A model generated the notes under the pieces. That model had not been told where the DNA came from and made no database searches. It saw only the letters and a program-made list of their open reading frames with translations. DNA of 64,000 bases from NORP240 sp965222175 (GTDB lineage Bacteria; Pseudomonadota; Gammaproteobacteria; Pseudomonadales; Pseudohongiellaceae): contig OZ244938.1 in the NCBI GenBank assembly GCA_965222175.1, forward strand, positions 1,736,001-1,800,000, given 5' to 3'. This document shows, in pieces, positions 9,131-16,773 of this stretch. The translations under genes and the position numbers were made by a program. Each line of letters begins with the position of its first letter. The first letter of the stretch is position 1.

Positions 9131-9207
9131 GCCCCGGTGGCACAGCTGGATAGCGCGGCCCCCTCCTAAGGGGCAGGTCGCAGGTTCGAATCCTGCCCGG
9201 GGCACCA
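9131..9207 (+). tRNA. tRNA-Arg (anticodon CCT)
   Basis: A 77-nt cloverleaf is readable. The acceptor GCCCCGG (9131-9137) pairs with CCGGGGC (9197-9203). The anticodon stem GCCCC/GGGGC encloses CTCCTAA with anticodon CCT at 9165-9167. The T arm is GCAGG-TTCGAAT-CCTGC. The discriminator A is followed by an encoded CCA. A TATACT hexamer at 9112-9117 is placed correctly as its -10. The DNA immediately downstream turns AT-rich and contains transposon relics, as is common where integrating elements use a tRNA 3' end. Confidence 0.97.
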
Positions 9208-9383
9208 GACACCCAATCTCAGCAAGTCTTAAATTGTCTCATTATCCCGATAAAAATAGCTTAAAACCCACTGTTTCTGTCTCAGCCTGTCTGCGTCCTT
9301 CTTGTACCATTCGTATTTTAACGTAGCATATATTGTAACATCCACCGGCCTGAGTCTCGGCGTGTTACACCGGTGAACCCAAC

Positions 9384-9414
9384 GAAACCTGAATCGCCGC
9401 CAGTTCTCCAGACA
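9384..9414 (-). repeat. 31-bp imperfect inverted repeat, left copy
   Basis: Read on the minus strand it begins TGTCTGGAGAACTGGCGGCG and matches the right copy at 9748-9778 at about 27 of 31 positions. The two copies flank the IS3 relic, but their TGTCT ends point inwards to the relic and the repeats read outwards. Confidence 0.75.
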
Positions 9415-9730
9415 CATCTCAGCCGCTCGTGGTATCGCTTCTCATACTCTGCCGGGGACAGCTATACGTTAGAACCATGCCGTCTCCGGTTATTGTAAAA
9501 CAGTTCGATACAGTCGAAGACAACTGCCCTTGCTTCATCTCGCGTGTTAAAGATTTTTCGTTTTACTCAAGCACGTTTCACATCGACCCGTATATCCGGT
9601 CAGAGCCGCAAAGCTCCCCATGATCACGCAGATCAGTATGGATCTTTCGGTAACTGCATACGGCACCTGATTCTCGCCAGAACGGCTTTATCAGACCAGG
9701 TAAACGCTCATCGTCGAACGAGATAGTCAT
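9415..9730 (-). pseudogene. Degenerate IS3-family transposase (OrfB) relic
   Basis: Minus-strand translation gives DDERLPGLIKPFWRESGAV followed by SYRKIHTDLRDHGELCG, which is the HTH_21 region of IS3-family OrfB. After in-frame stops it resumes as DEARAVVFDCIELFYNNRRR, then a stop within what should be HSxLG, then LSPAEYEKRYHERL, the conserved C-terminus. Most of the integrase (DDE) core between these parts is missing. It is therefore an internally deleted, frame-broken remnant. Its position right after tRNA-Arg suggests an old insertion hot spot. Confidence 0.85.
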
Positions 9731-9747
9731 ATTCTATGACCGAAAGG

Positions 9748-9778
9748 TGTCTGGCGAACTGGGGGCGATTCAAATTTC
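9748..9778 (+). repeat. 31-bp imperfect inverted repeat, right copy
   Basis: Begins TGTCTGGCGAACTGGGGGCG on the plus strand and is the partner of the copy at 9384-9414. The same sequence in the same frame encodes CLANWGRFKF here and CLENWRRFRF at the left copy. Confidence 0.75.
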
Positions 9779-10150
9779 ATACTTCTTGGATTCGCTATCT
9801 GCCTTCCTTCTCCGACTCTAAGGAAGCGGTATATCCGCAGCAACTGTTACAGATTGCTCATGATATTTCGGTGAAACTTTGTAACGCTGGTAACGGCAGA
9901 TTGAGTCAGGAGAGAGAAGTGTTATCTGAATGAGAAGAGATATTACTTTCAAAGCAAAGTATAAGACATTGAAATAATACGAAAATAAATGTTTAAACTA
10001 CGGCTTAACCCAACTTTTCCTGGTAGAAACAGCATGTAGCCAGCTGAATTTAAGTTATTTTTCTCAATTCCTTATGTGCATAGTGAAAGCGTGGACTTAC
10101 ATTGGGTTAGCTTTTATCCTTCTTAGAGATTTCCATCCAGAGGTACTGCT
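9779..10150. other. AT-rich intergenic stretch
   Basis: No gene I can support is present. Base composition is clearly more AT-rich than the flanks and no motif is recognised apart from the adjoining inverted repeat. It probably belongs to the accessory patch and contains the promoter of the amidohydrolase gene. Confidence 0.5.
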
Positions 10151-11266
10151 ATGAGTGGCATTACGCGCCGAGGTTTTTTTCAACACGCAGGCATGTGCAC
10201 AGCGGGTGGTCTCGCCCTCACCGGCACTCTGCCGGGGTTCATGGCGACGTCGGCGCGGGCCCAGCCCATGCCCGACTGGCTCTCGCTGACCAGCGAGCCG
10301 GCGCTTGAGCCAGAGCTTCCGATCATCGACCCGCATCATCATCTGTGGGACCGACCCGGCAACCGCTATCTTCTCGAGGAACTGGTCGAAGATACCCAGG
10401 CTCACAATGTACGCCAGACGGTTTTCGTTGAATGTACGTCGATGTACCGCGCCGATGGACCTGAAGAGCTAAGAGTGGTTGGCGAAACAGAGTTCGTGCA
10501 AGGCGTCGCGGCGATGAGCGCCAGCGGCGGTTACGGGGATACTCGTGTAGCGACGGGTATTGTCGGTTCCGCCGACCTTCGACTGGGTGATCGGGTAATA
10601 CCGGTGCTCGAAGCGCAGATTGCTGCCAGCCCGCAGCGTTTTCGTGGCATCCGCCATCGCGCGGCGTGGGCCGATCGGACTGTGGTACCAAACCAGTCTC
10701 CTGATGCTCCTCGACATATCCTGTTGGACCCGGATTTTCGCAAGGGCTACGCACACTTGCGTACCTATGGGTTGTCATTCGACGCCTGGCTCTATCACAC
10801 TCACATCGCCGACTTGACGAGTCTCGCAAAAGCGTTCCCGGATACGGTCATCATTTTCAACCACTTGGGCGGGCCTATCGGCGTGGGCTCTTTTGCGGGA
10901 CGCCGCGACGAAGTGTTCGCCGCATGGAAGCCGGCCGTCGCCGAATTGGCGAAATGCCCGAACGTGGTGGCCAAAGTAGGCGGCATCCAGATGGTGGTCA
11001 ATGGGTACGGCTGGCACGAGCGCGATCGGCCGCCGACGTCTGACGAGTTGCTGGCGGCTAATCAGGATTGGTATCGCTACACTATAGATCAGTTTGGGCC
11101 CGACCGATGTATGTTCGAGAGCAATTTCCCTGTGGACAAGCTGTCGTGCTCGTACACGGTGCTCTGGAATCAGTTCAAGAAGCTGACGAGAGGATTCTCT
11201 GCCGACGAACGGGCAGCCATGTTTCACGACACGGCGATGCGTGTCTATCGGCTGCCACGAGTGTAG
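10151..11266 (+). CDS. Tat-exported amidohydrolase-2 family (TIM-barrel) hydrolase
   Basis: A 371-residue protein with a twin-arginine signal (TRRGFF at residues 5-10, hydrophobic stretch, ARA cleavage site near 37). The mature part starts with the metal-binding strand IIDPHHHLWD (about 57-66) and contains the later barrel segments FRGIRHRAAW, IIFNHLGGP and FGPDRCMFESNFPVD, the family pattern of COG3618-type hydrolases such as dicarboxylate lactonases. A metal-dependent hydrolysis of a lactone or amide in the periplasm is inferred; the substrate is unknown. It is an isolated gene between transposon relics, so horizontal acquisition is likely. No partner genes for a degradation pathway are next to it. 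Confidence 0.88.
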   Translation: MSGITRRGFFQHAGMCTAGGLALTGTLPGFMATSARAQPMPDWLSLTSEPALEPELPIIDPHHHLWDRPGNRYLLEELVEDTQAHNVRQTVFVECTSMYRADGPEELRVVGETEFVQGVAAMSASGGYGDTRVATGIVGSADLRLGDRVIPVLEAQIAASPQRFRGIRHRAAWADRTVVPNQSPDAPRHILLDPDFRKGYAHLRTYGLSFDAWLYHTHIADLTSLAKAFPDTVIIFNHLGGPIGVGSFAGRRDEVFAAWKPAVAELAKCPNVVAKVGGIQMVVNGYGWHERDRPPTSDELLAANQDWYRYTIDQFGPDRCMFESNFPVDKLSCSYTVLWNQFKKLTRGFSADERAAMFHDTAMRVYRLPRV

Positions 11267-11378
11267 CGCGGGAAGGTTCAGAAAAGGTCTTCAATTAGCC
11301 GATTCTGTTGAAAGCTCGGTTTGTTTGCCTTCCGTGAGATAATCCGCCAAGTGTTGAAAATGGTGAGAATCGGCTCTC

Positions 11379-11750
11379 ATGGAAGGTCTGTTACCACCGG
11401 ATCGAACCACGTTGTTCTCCGACCTCCACGATCTGACTTTGTCTGGCAGGAAGAAGACAATGTATACCGTTGGCCACAGGAAAACACCTATACACGACAG
11501 GAAAAGTATCAGTAGACAAGACTATCCACTATCGATCAAAGAACAAGGACTGCGCGAGTTGCCAGGACTAACACCGATGCTGCCTCAGCACAACAGACCG
11601 AAAATAAGAGGGCTCAATGGTGCCAATGATGAATTCGTGATGCTGGCTGCGGTGCAAAACCTGAGAAAGCTGGCGAAATATTGCAGCCAGAGACCGCCAA
11701 GAGGTGGGGTTACTGCACGCGCAGCCTGGGAAATGGAACCGAAGGGTTAA
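11379..11750 (+). pseudogene. Transposase C-terminal relic (IS1182-like)
   Basis: The reading frame contains LNGANDEFVMLAAVQNLRKL followed by AKYCSQRPP. This resembles the C-terminus of IS1182-type DDE transposases (pattern RLRGLxGxxDEFxLAATxQNL). The preceding residues show no catalytic motifs, so only the end of a gene survives. It follows the amidohydrolase gene and closes the accessory patch. Family assignment rests on this one segment. Confidence 0.55.
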
Positions 11751-11834
11751 AAATACTCCCGTTCCGGACATATAAACCATTCCTTAGCTCGTACGGATTT
11801 CTATGAGACACGCGATGTCATTGACTTCAGAAAA

Positions 11835-12659
11835 TTACTCCCGAAACGCAGGGTTCAGGAAGCGCCCGGAAAAGGACACCAGCCTGCCGGTCAGGCCGCC
11901 GCGTTTCCGCCCGCCCTTGATCAGGTATTTCCCGGTGTGCCTGATGGCGCCGAAATTACCTTCTACCTGCCTGTAGACCCAGGCATATTTCCAGACCACT
12001 CGCAGGTGCCCGCGGATAAAACCTTTCCAGTTGCTGGAAAGGCTGTTTTTGTCACCCCGGCGGATCATCACCAGTGGCTCGGGGATAAAATCCACATTCA
12101 GGCCATTGACGATCATGCGCATGGAAAATTCGTAATCCTCGGTCTGCCGGAAACTGCTGTCAAACCCGCCAAGACGCAGGAAATCCGATTTTCTCATCAT
12201 CAGGCTCTGGCACATCAGCTGTGCTGATCGGACCAGGTCATGCTTGGCCAGCCTCCGCGGCTTGTCCACGTAGTCCTGCGATCGACCGTCTGGATAGAAT
12301 TTGCGGGTGCCGGTATGGACTGCGTCGCAATCCGGATGAGCCTCGAAATAGCTGACCTGCCTGGCAAGCTTATCGGGTGCCCACAGGTCATCGCTGTCCA
12401 GGAAGGCGATAAAGTCGCCTTTTGCCGCCCTGGCCCCGATATTCCGGGCTGCGGAGACGCCTACATTTTCCTGTAGCGAGATAAGCCGGATGGCCGGTTG
12501 ATATTTAGCGAGTACCCTGGTGGCGTCGTCCCCGGAAGCGTCATCTACCACGATAATTTCCCGGGGCTTCAAGGATTGTTCCATAACACTCTTCAAGGTT
12601 TCGGCGAACAAATCCTGCCTGCGGTAGAAGGGGATTATCACTGAGATGGAGGTGCTCAT
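11835..12659 (-). CDS. Family 2 glycosyltransferase
   Basis: A 274-residue GT-A fold enzyme starting MSTSISVIIPFYRR, with nucleotide-sugar residues at IIVVDDASGDD (35-45) and the metal-binding DxDD-like motif DSDD at 88-91 (FIAFLDSDDLW). The second half has GGFDSSFRQTEDYEFSMRM, the acceptor-side ED motif. I chose this start because the upstream in-frame ATG adds unconserved sequence. It would transfer a sugar to a surface glycan or lipid acceptor at the cytoplasmic face; donor and acceptor are unknown. It diverges from another family 2 glycosyltransferase about 350 bp away. Confidence 0.88.
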   Translation of the reverse strand: MSTSISVIIPFYRRQDLFAETLKSVMEQSLKPREIIVVDDASGDDATRVLAKYQPAIRLISLQENVGVSAARNIGARAAKGDFIAFLDSDDLWAPDKLARQVSYFEAHPDCDAVHTGTRKFYPDGRSQDYVDKPRRLAKHDLVRSAQLMCQSLMMRKSDFLRLGGFDSSFRQTEDYEFSMRMIVNGLNVDFIPEPLVMIRRGDKNSLSSNWKGFIRGHLRVVWKYAWVYRQVEGNFGAIRHTGKYLIKGGRKRGGLTGRLVSFSGRFLNPAFRE

Positions 12660-12948
12660 TATTATTGTAGTAATTGCCGGATAAACCGATAGCGTTGATT
12701 GCGTCCTGATTATCACCTTTCGGAAACTTCATAACAATCATTGATCATGCTCAATGCAGTCAGCTGCGCGCACAAGGAATTCCGGTTGTCGAGGTCCGTT
12801 CTATGCCTGTCCGGCTCGCAGGATTTTGTAGAACGCGGTTCCAGCCCTTTGCCTGGTGGATTTGTTATTGCCTTTCCTGTCCATTGGTGAAAGACTCCAG
12901 CAACCTGACCGCAGAATGAGCCGATCCGGGAAAGCAGTGACCAGTTAA

Positions 12949-12999
12949 GGATTCAGGACAAGGATTCAGGACATGACTAGTGGACTGGGATTCAGGACA
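12949..12999 (+). repeat. 13-bp periodic repeat upstream of a glycosyltransferase
   Basis: GGATTCAGGACA occurs at 12949, 12962 and 12988, that is at 13- and 26-bp steps, with a degenerate unit between the second and third copies. The array ends 11 bp before the ATG of the downstream gene, where no clear Shine-Dalgarno is seen. The wider 12660-13010 gap holds no gene that I can support and must contain both divergent promoters. Confidence 0.8.
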
Positions 13000-13010
13000 T
13001 AAAAAGCAAA

Positions 13011-14036
13011 ATGGATGTCACCGTCGCCGTTATTCCCCGGGAAAGATTTCGTCCTTTGCCGGCTTCTCTGACTTCACTCTTTGCCACCCTACCAGCCGCC
13101 GTTCGCGTCGTGGTCATCGATGGCGGGGCGGATGAACCTGTCCGCCAGGAGCTGCGGAGTTTACAGCGGAAACGGGGTTTCGAACTGATAACATCCGACC
13201 GTTTCCTGCTGCCCAACGAGGCACGGAATGCCGCCCTTGACCTGGTCGACACGAAATATGTCGCGTTCTGTGACAATGATTTAGGCTACAGTCCCGGCTG
13301 GCTGCAGGCCCTGGTTGCCAATGCAGAACGCAACGGCTCCGTCGCGGTTTCGCCGGTAACTCTGATTGGTCCTTCCGATCCGCAGATCATTCACCATGCC
13401 GGGGGAGACCTGACTCTTGTTAAAGATGAGTCGGGAGATGCCAGGCTGCACCGACATCACAGGCTGGGAAGGGTACGACTTCCCGATGCCGAACTCACCG
13501 GCTTTGGGGAGGTCTCGCTGGAACACGATTATTTCGAGTACCACTGCGTGCTGGTGGACGTTAACACCATGCGCACGGCGGGGGGTCATGATGAGCGACT
13601 GGTGATGCATGAACACCTGGACAGCTCGCTGCGTCTGAAGGCTGATGGCGGCAGGATAACTTTCGAACCCGATGCCCGGGTCATGTACACGGCATTCAAC
13701 AGGTTCGTCGATGAAGACTGGCCTTATTTTCTTTATCGTTGGTCAATTAACCGGGCCCGGACCTCCAATCGTGTCTTTGCCGGGAACTGGGGAGTCACTG
13801 AAGACAGTGGCTACGCCGAGTTGCACAGGAACCGGGCCATGTTGACGGTGCTGCCCCGGCTGCCAAGGTTGCTCAACCGGCACCGCGTGAAGCAGGCGAT
13901 GTTACGCCTGTACAGGCCCGGAATAATCGCGCTGCAACGGGAGCAGCCTGATGCGCCCGCTGCCAGGACATTGGCCCGACCAGCACCTGATGCCCTGGGA
14001 AAAACCGGCATCAAGGTGACAGGAACCGGCGGGTAG
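13011..14036 (+). CDS. Family 2 glycosyltransferase
   Basis: A 341-residue protein with the GT-A pattern VRVVVIDGGADEPV (31-44), LLPNEARNAALD (66-77) and the metal-binding CDND at 87-90 (YVAFCDNDLGYSPGW). A later GGHDERLVMHEHLDSSLRL matches the acceptor-side ED region. The C-terminal 90 residues are basic and rich in Arg and Leu, and could contact the membrane. Acceptor and donor are unknown. It is divergent from the other glycosyltransferase and convergent with the DUF6817-like gene; no polysaccharide export genes are nearby. Confidence 0.85.
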   Translation: MDVTVAVIPRERFRPLPASLTSLFATLPAAVRVVVIDGGADEPVRQELRSLQRKRGFELITSDRFLLPNEARNAALDLVDTKYVAFCDNDLGYSPGWLQALVANAERNGSVAVSPVTLIGPSDPQIIHHAGGDLTLVKDESGDARLHRHHRLGRVRLPDAELTGFGEVSLEHDYFEYHCVLVDVNTMRTAGGHDERLVMHEHLDSSLRLKADGGRITFEPDARVMYTAFNRFVDEDWPYFLYRWSINRARTSNRVFAGNWGVTEDSGYAELHRNRAMLTVLPRLPRLLNRHRVKQAMLRLYRPGIIALQREQPDAPAARTLARPAPDALGKTGIKVTGTGG

Positions 14037-14224
14037 CTCACCTTTAACCGACCCCGGGATCTGGCGAAATCGGATTCTCGTGTTTTAACCAGGCGGCTTG
14101 CGGAATTGTCTGGTCAGGCGTGCCGGTATTCTTGACAGCTTCCTGCTGAGCTTTAATAGTGGCCTGGTCCGCCATGCCGGATTGGCGATGGTTGCTGATT
14201 TCTTGCGACGGGTTCCGTCGATTG

Positions 14225-14857
14225 TCATGACGCCGGCGCTGCGCAGGCGTTCAGCCTGGCCGCGAATATGCCTTGCCACCGTGCTTTCTTCCAGTGCTTC
14301 GCCAGGCTGGCGCCAACGTCCAGCCGGTGCAGGCACTCATGGGTCCAGCGAGCCGGGTAGGCACCACAGTCCATGGAATCGTCAAGCTCGTTGAACAGCC
14401 GCATCACCAGCAGTTGCTGCTGTTGCCTTAAAAGTGATATTGCCTTGCCGGCGGAATGCTGTTCAAGAATTTCCAGCCAGTTAAATTCACCATACTGATA
14501 CACCAGGGCTTCGGCTTCTTCCCCTATGACCGCCTGCAGCGTTTGTCGATTTTTCTTCGATCCGCCGGTGGCCACCTGTCCGAATTCGCCCTGTTCGTAA
14601 GCCGCATGCGCATAGGCCGCCAGAATTTCAGTGTGGGATCGATCTTGCAGCAGTGCCAGCCCGGCCGTTCCGGCCAGATGGTTGATGAATGGTCGACCTG
14701 AGCCCCGATAACGCCCCGCAAACAGGACAGCCAGGACGTCATGGGTTTGCCAGAGGCTTTCGATCTCCTGGTCAGGTAATTTCTTCGATCGGGCCAGGGT
14801 ATCGATCTCGACAATGGTTTGTGGCCAGTCGGGGCCTGGAAAGCTGGAATCAGCCAT
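14225..14857 (-). CDS. DUF6817-like, HD-type helical protein of unknown function
   Basis: A 210-residue protein starting MADSSFPGP, with GGAGGT ten bases upstream of the start. The central segment LFAGRYRGSGRPFINHLAGT, followed by AYAHAAYEQGEFG, resembles DUF6817, a helical HD-like domain with conserved histidines. I recall the family only loosely, so the name is tentative. It sits between a glycosyltransferase and a flavodoxin gene on the same strand as the latter, 75 bp downstream of it, and could be cotranscribed with it. No signal peptide or membrane helix is present. Function is unknown. Confidence 0.6.
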   Translation of the reverse strand: MADSSFPGPDWPQTIVEIDTLARSKKLPDQEIESLWQTHDVLAVLFAGRYRGSGRPFINHLAGTAGLALLQDRSHTEILAAYAHAAYEQGEFGQVATGGSKKNRQTLQAVIGEEAEALVYQYGEFNWLEILEQHSAGKAISLLRQQQQLLVMRLFNELDDSMDCGAYPARWTHECLHRLDVGASLAKHWKKARWQGIFAARLNACAAPAS

Positions 14858-14932
14858 CTGATTTTCTACCTCCAGACGGCTTTGCAATAAACATCGGATC
14901 CATGGCTGGTGACCACAGCGCACCCATAGGGG

Positions 14933-15502
14933 TCAGGAGTTCCGTAACCGGTCGAACATTCGCCTGGCGTATGCTTCGACCTGTTGCCAATCAGTATACT
15001 CGTAGTCTTTCGTCGTGTCGGTGGCTTCACCCGCCTTGGCCGCTATGCGTTTCATTATCCACCTAACCGGTACTGAATACTTCGAGTATCGCAATGCGCC
15101 GGCGACCATTTCAACCTCTTCAAATGACACGGCCAGCTGTTCGTGTATTTTTGCCCTGGCATCGGCAAGCCATTTTTTTCTGAGCTCAGGCTCTTTGGTC
15201 GCTGCGCTTAACAGGACCAGGAAAAAGGACCTTGGCTGTTGCCGTATCTGCTCCCCTCGGTCCTTGATAAAGTCAACAAGCTCCGGCTCAATCCCACCGG
15301 CATGCATGGAGCCGCCAAAAACGAGCAGGTCAAACGAGGCAAGGTTCAGCGCAGAAGTGAGAGCACTGTTACGGGCATTGTCTAGCTGTACCTTCGCGCC
15401 GTATCGCTCCAGATGCTCAGCGATTCGTACAGCAATTTTTTCGGTCTGGCCTTCTCGCGTAGCATAGAGAATCAACACCCGCGGAATCTCGATTGAACCC
15501 AT
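14933..15502 (-). CDS. hemG: HemG-type flavodoxin (menaquinone-dependent protoporphyrinogen oxidase-like)
   Basis: A 189-residue flavodoxin-fold protein. The FMN phosphate loop YATREGQTEKIA lies at about 13-24 and the second loop is GGSMHAGG. The C-terminal block (GALRYSKYSVPVRWIMKRI, then TDTTKDYEYTDWQQV) is typical of HemG, which oxidises protoporphyrinogen IX to protoporphyrin IX using quinones. No other haem biosynthesis gene is present in the window. Because several flavodoxins share this fold the enzymatic call is probable rather than certain. It is transcribed leftwards towards the DUF6817-like gene. Confidence 0.8.
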   Translation of the reverse strand: MGSIEIPRVLILYATREGQTEKIAVRIAEHLERYGAKVQLDNARNSALTSALNLASFDLLVFGGSMHAGGIEPELVDFIKDRGEQIRQQPRSFFLVLLSAATKEPELRKKWLADARAKIHEQLAVSFEEVEMVAGALRYSKYSVPVRWIMKRIAAKAGEATDTTKDYEYTDWQQVEAYARRMFDRLRNS

Positions 15503-15648
15503 TACGTTCTCCTATTTCCGTAGCGTAGCCCATTTCCCGGACAGGATAAATGCCTGTCCCGGCTGATAAGCAAGGGGCTTGGTCAGGTTCAGTGGCTGAC
15601 GGGACCGATGGTTTACCGCTGGCATCAACTGATTGAATTTCGCTGTTG

Positions 15649-15664
15649 CAGGCTGTCGAAAAAC
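15649..15664 (+). repeat. Solitary sequence matching the MITE terminal repeat
   Basis: CAGGCTGTCGAAAAAC differs at one base from the 16-bp terminal repeat of the element at 59521-59659. No partner end is seen nearby, so this may be a decayed remnant or chance. The rest of the 15503-15765 gap shows no gene. Confidence 0.35.
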
Positions 15665-15765
15665 CTTAATCGGGCTTTTTTGCAGTACACAACCGGAGGG
15701 GGCACAGGGCGATTCGACGACGCTGCCCCGGGGTCGATTTGACTGCACAGAAGTGATATACCTGA

Positions 15766-16773
15766 ATGGTGTCACTGATTATATTTCTCTTCTCCGCCCT
15801 TGTGGTAGCCGTCGCCGGGACGCGCCTCACGGTCCTCGCCGACCGCCTCGCTGATCGCACGGGGTTCGGCGAGGCGCTTTTCGGCGCAGTGGCCCTGGGT
15901 GCAACCACGTCGATTTCCGGCAGCGTGTTATCGATGGTGTCAGCTTATGACGGCCTCACTGACCTGGCTATCGGTAATGCCCTGGGGGGCATCGCTGCGC
16001 AGACGTTTTTCCTGGTGTTGGCCGATGCTGTTTATCGAAAGGCGAACCTAGAGCATGCGGCAGCTTCCACGACCAATATCATGTTGGCTGTCCTGCTTAT
16101 TGGACTGCTGTCAATTCCAGTTATCGCCGTTGCCTTGCCCGAGGTGACACTTCTTGGTATTCATCCTGTTACTTTCGTCTTGTTTCTTACCTACCTCGGA
16201 GGACTGCAATACACACACCAGCAGAAAGAACAGCCCATGTGGGTACCCAGGATGACAGCGGCCACGGTGCAGGATGAAGCGGACGAACCACAGGGCGGCC
16301 AGACGCTCGGCGTGCTGGTTGCAAAATTTTCTGTTTATGCTGTGTTGCTGGTGATTTCAGGCATTGCGATCAAGGAAAGCGGTGTTGCCCTGGCGGAATC
16401 CTGGGGGCTCAGTCACCTGTTGCTGGGCACGCTGCTGACCGCCACAGTCACCTCCCTTCCCGAATTGATAACGACATTTGCAGCGGTCAGAAGGGGAGCC
16501 CTGGCACTGGCAGTAGGCGGAATCGTGGGTGGTAATACTTTCGACGTGCTGTTCCTGGGCTTTTCGGATATCGCCTACCGGGAAGGTTCCATCTATCATG
16601 CGATGAGCACCAATCACGTGTCCTATATAGCCATCACCATTCTTATGGTTGCCATAGTCTGCCTCGGCCTGGTTCGCAGGGAACAAAAAGGACCGGCAAA
16701 CATTGGTATTGAAAGTATTGCAGTGGGAATACTTTATCTTTTCAGTTTCTACTTCGTGCTTGGCGGTTCCTGA
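15766..16773 (+). CDS. Calcium/sodium antiporter (CaCA family)
   Basis: A 335-residue inner-membrane protein with two inverted halves. The alpha-1 repeat reads ALGATTSISGSVLSMVSAYD (about 43-62) and the alpha-2 repeat TATVTSLPELITTFAAVRRG (about 223-242), followed by GGIVGGNTFDVLF. The alpha-2 repeat has the expected acidic residue (PE). The alpha-1 repeat lacks the usual Glu (GATTSISG instead of a GTSLPE-like motif), so ion selectivity may be altered. A hydrophilic loop of about 40 residues joins the halves. The stop codon overlaps the ATG of the next symporter gene (TGATG), which implies translational coupling of a cation exchanger with a sodium-driven importer. Confidence 0.85.
   Translation: MVSLIIFLFSALVVAVAGTRLTVLADRLADRTGFGEALFGAVALGATTSISGSVLSMVSAYDGLTDLAIGNALGGIAAQTFFLVLADAVYRKANLEHAAASTTNIMLAVLLIGLLSIPVIAVALPEVTLLGIHPVTFVLFLTYLGGLQYTHQQKEQPMWVPRMTAATVQDEADEPQGGQTLGVLVAKFSVYAVLLVISGIAIKESGVALAESWGLSHLLLGTLLTATVTSLPELITTFAAVRRGALALAVGGIVGGNTFDVLFLGFSDIAYREGSIYHAMSTNHVSYIAITILMVAIVCLGLVRREQKGPANIGIESIAVGILYLFSFYFVLGGS

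Noticed and set aside
9208..12950. A second copy of the tRNA-Arg 3' end as an attachment site
   Set aside because: By eye I find no repeat of the T-arm/acceptor sequence downstream, and no integrase gene remains.
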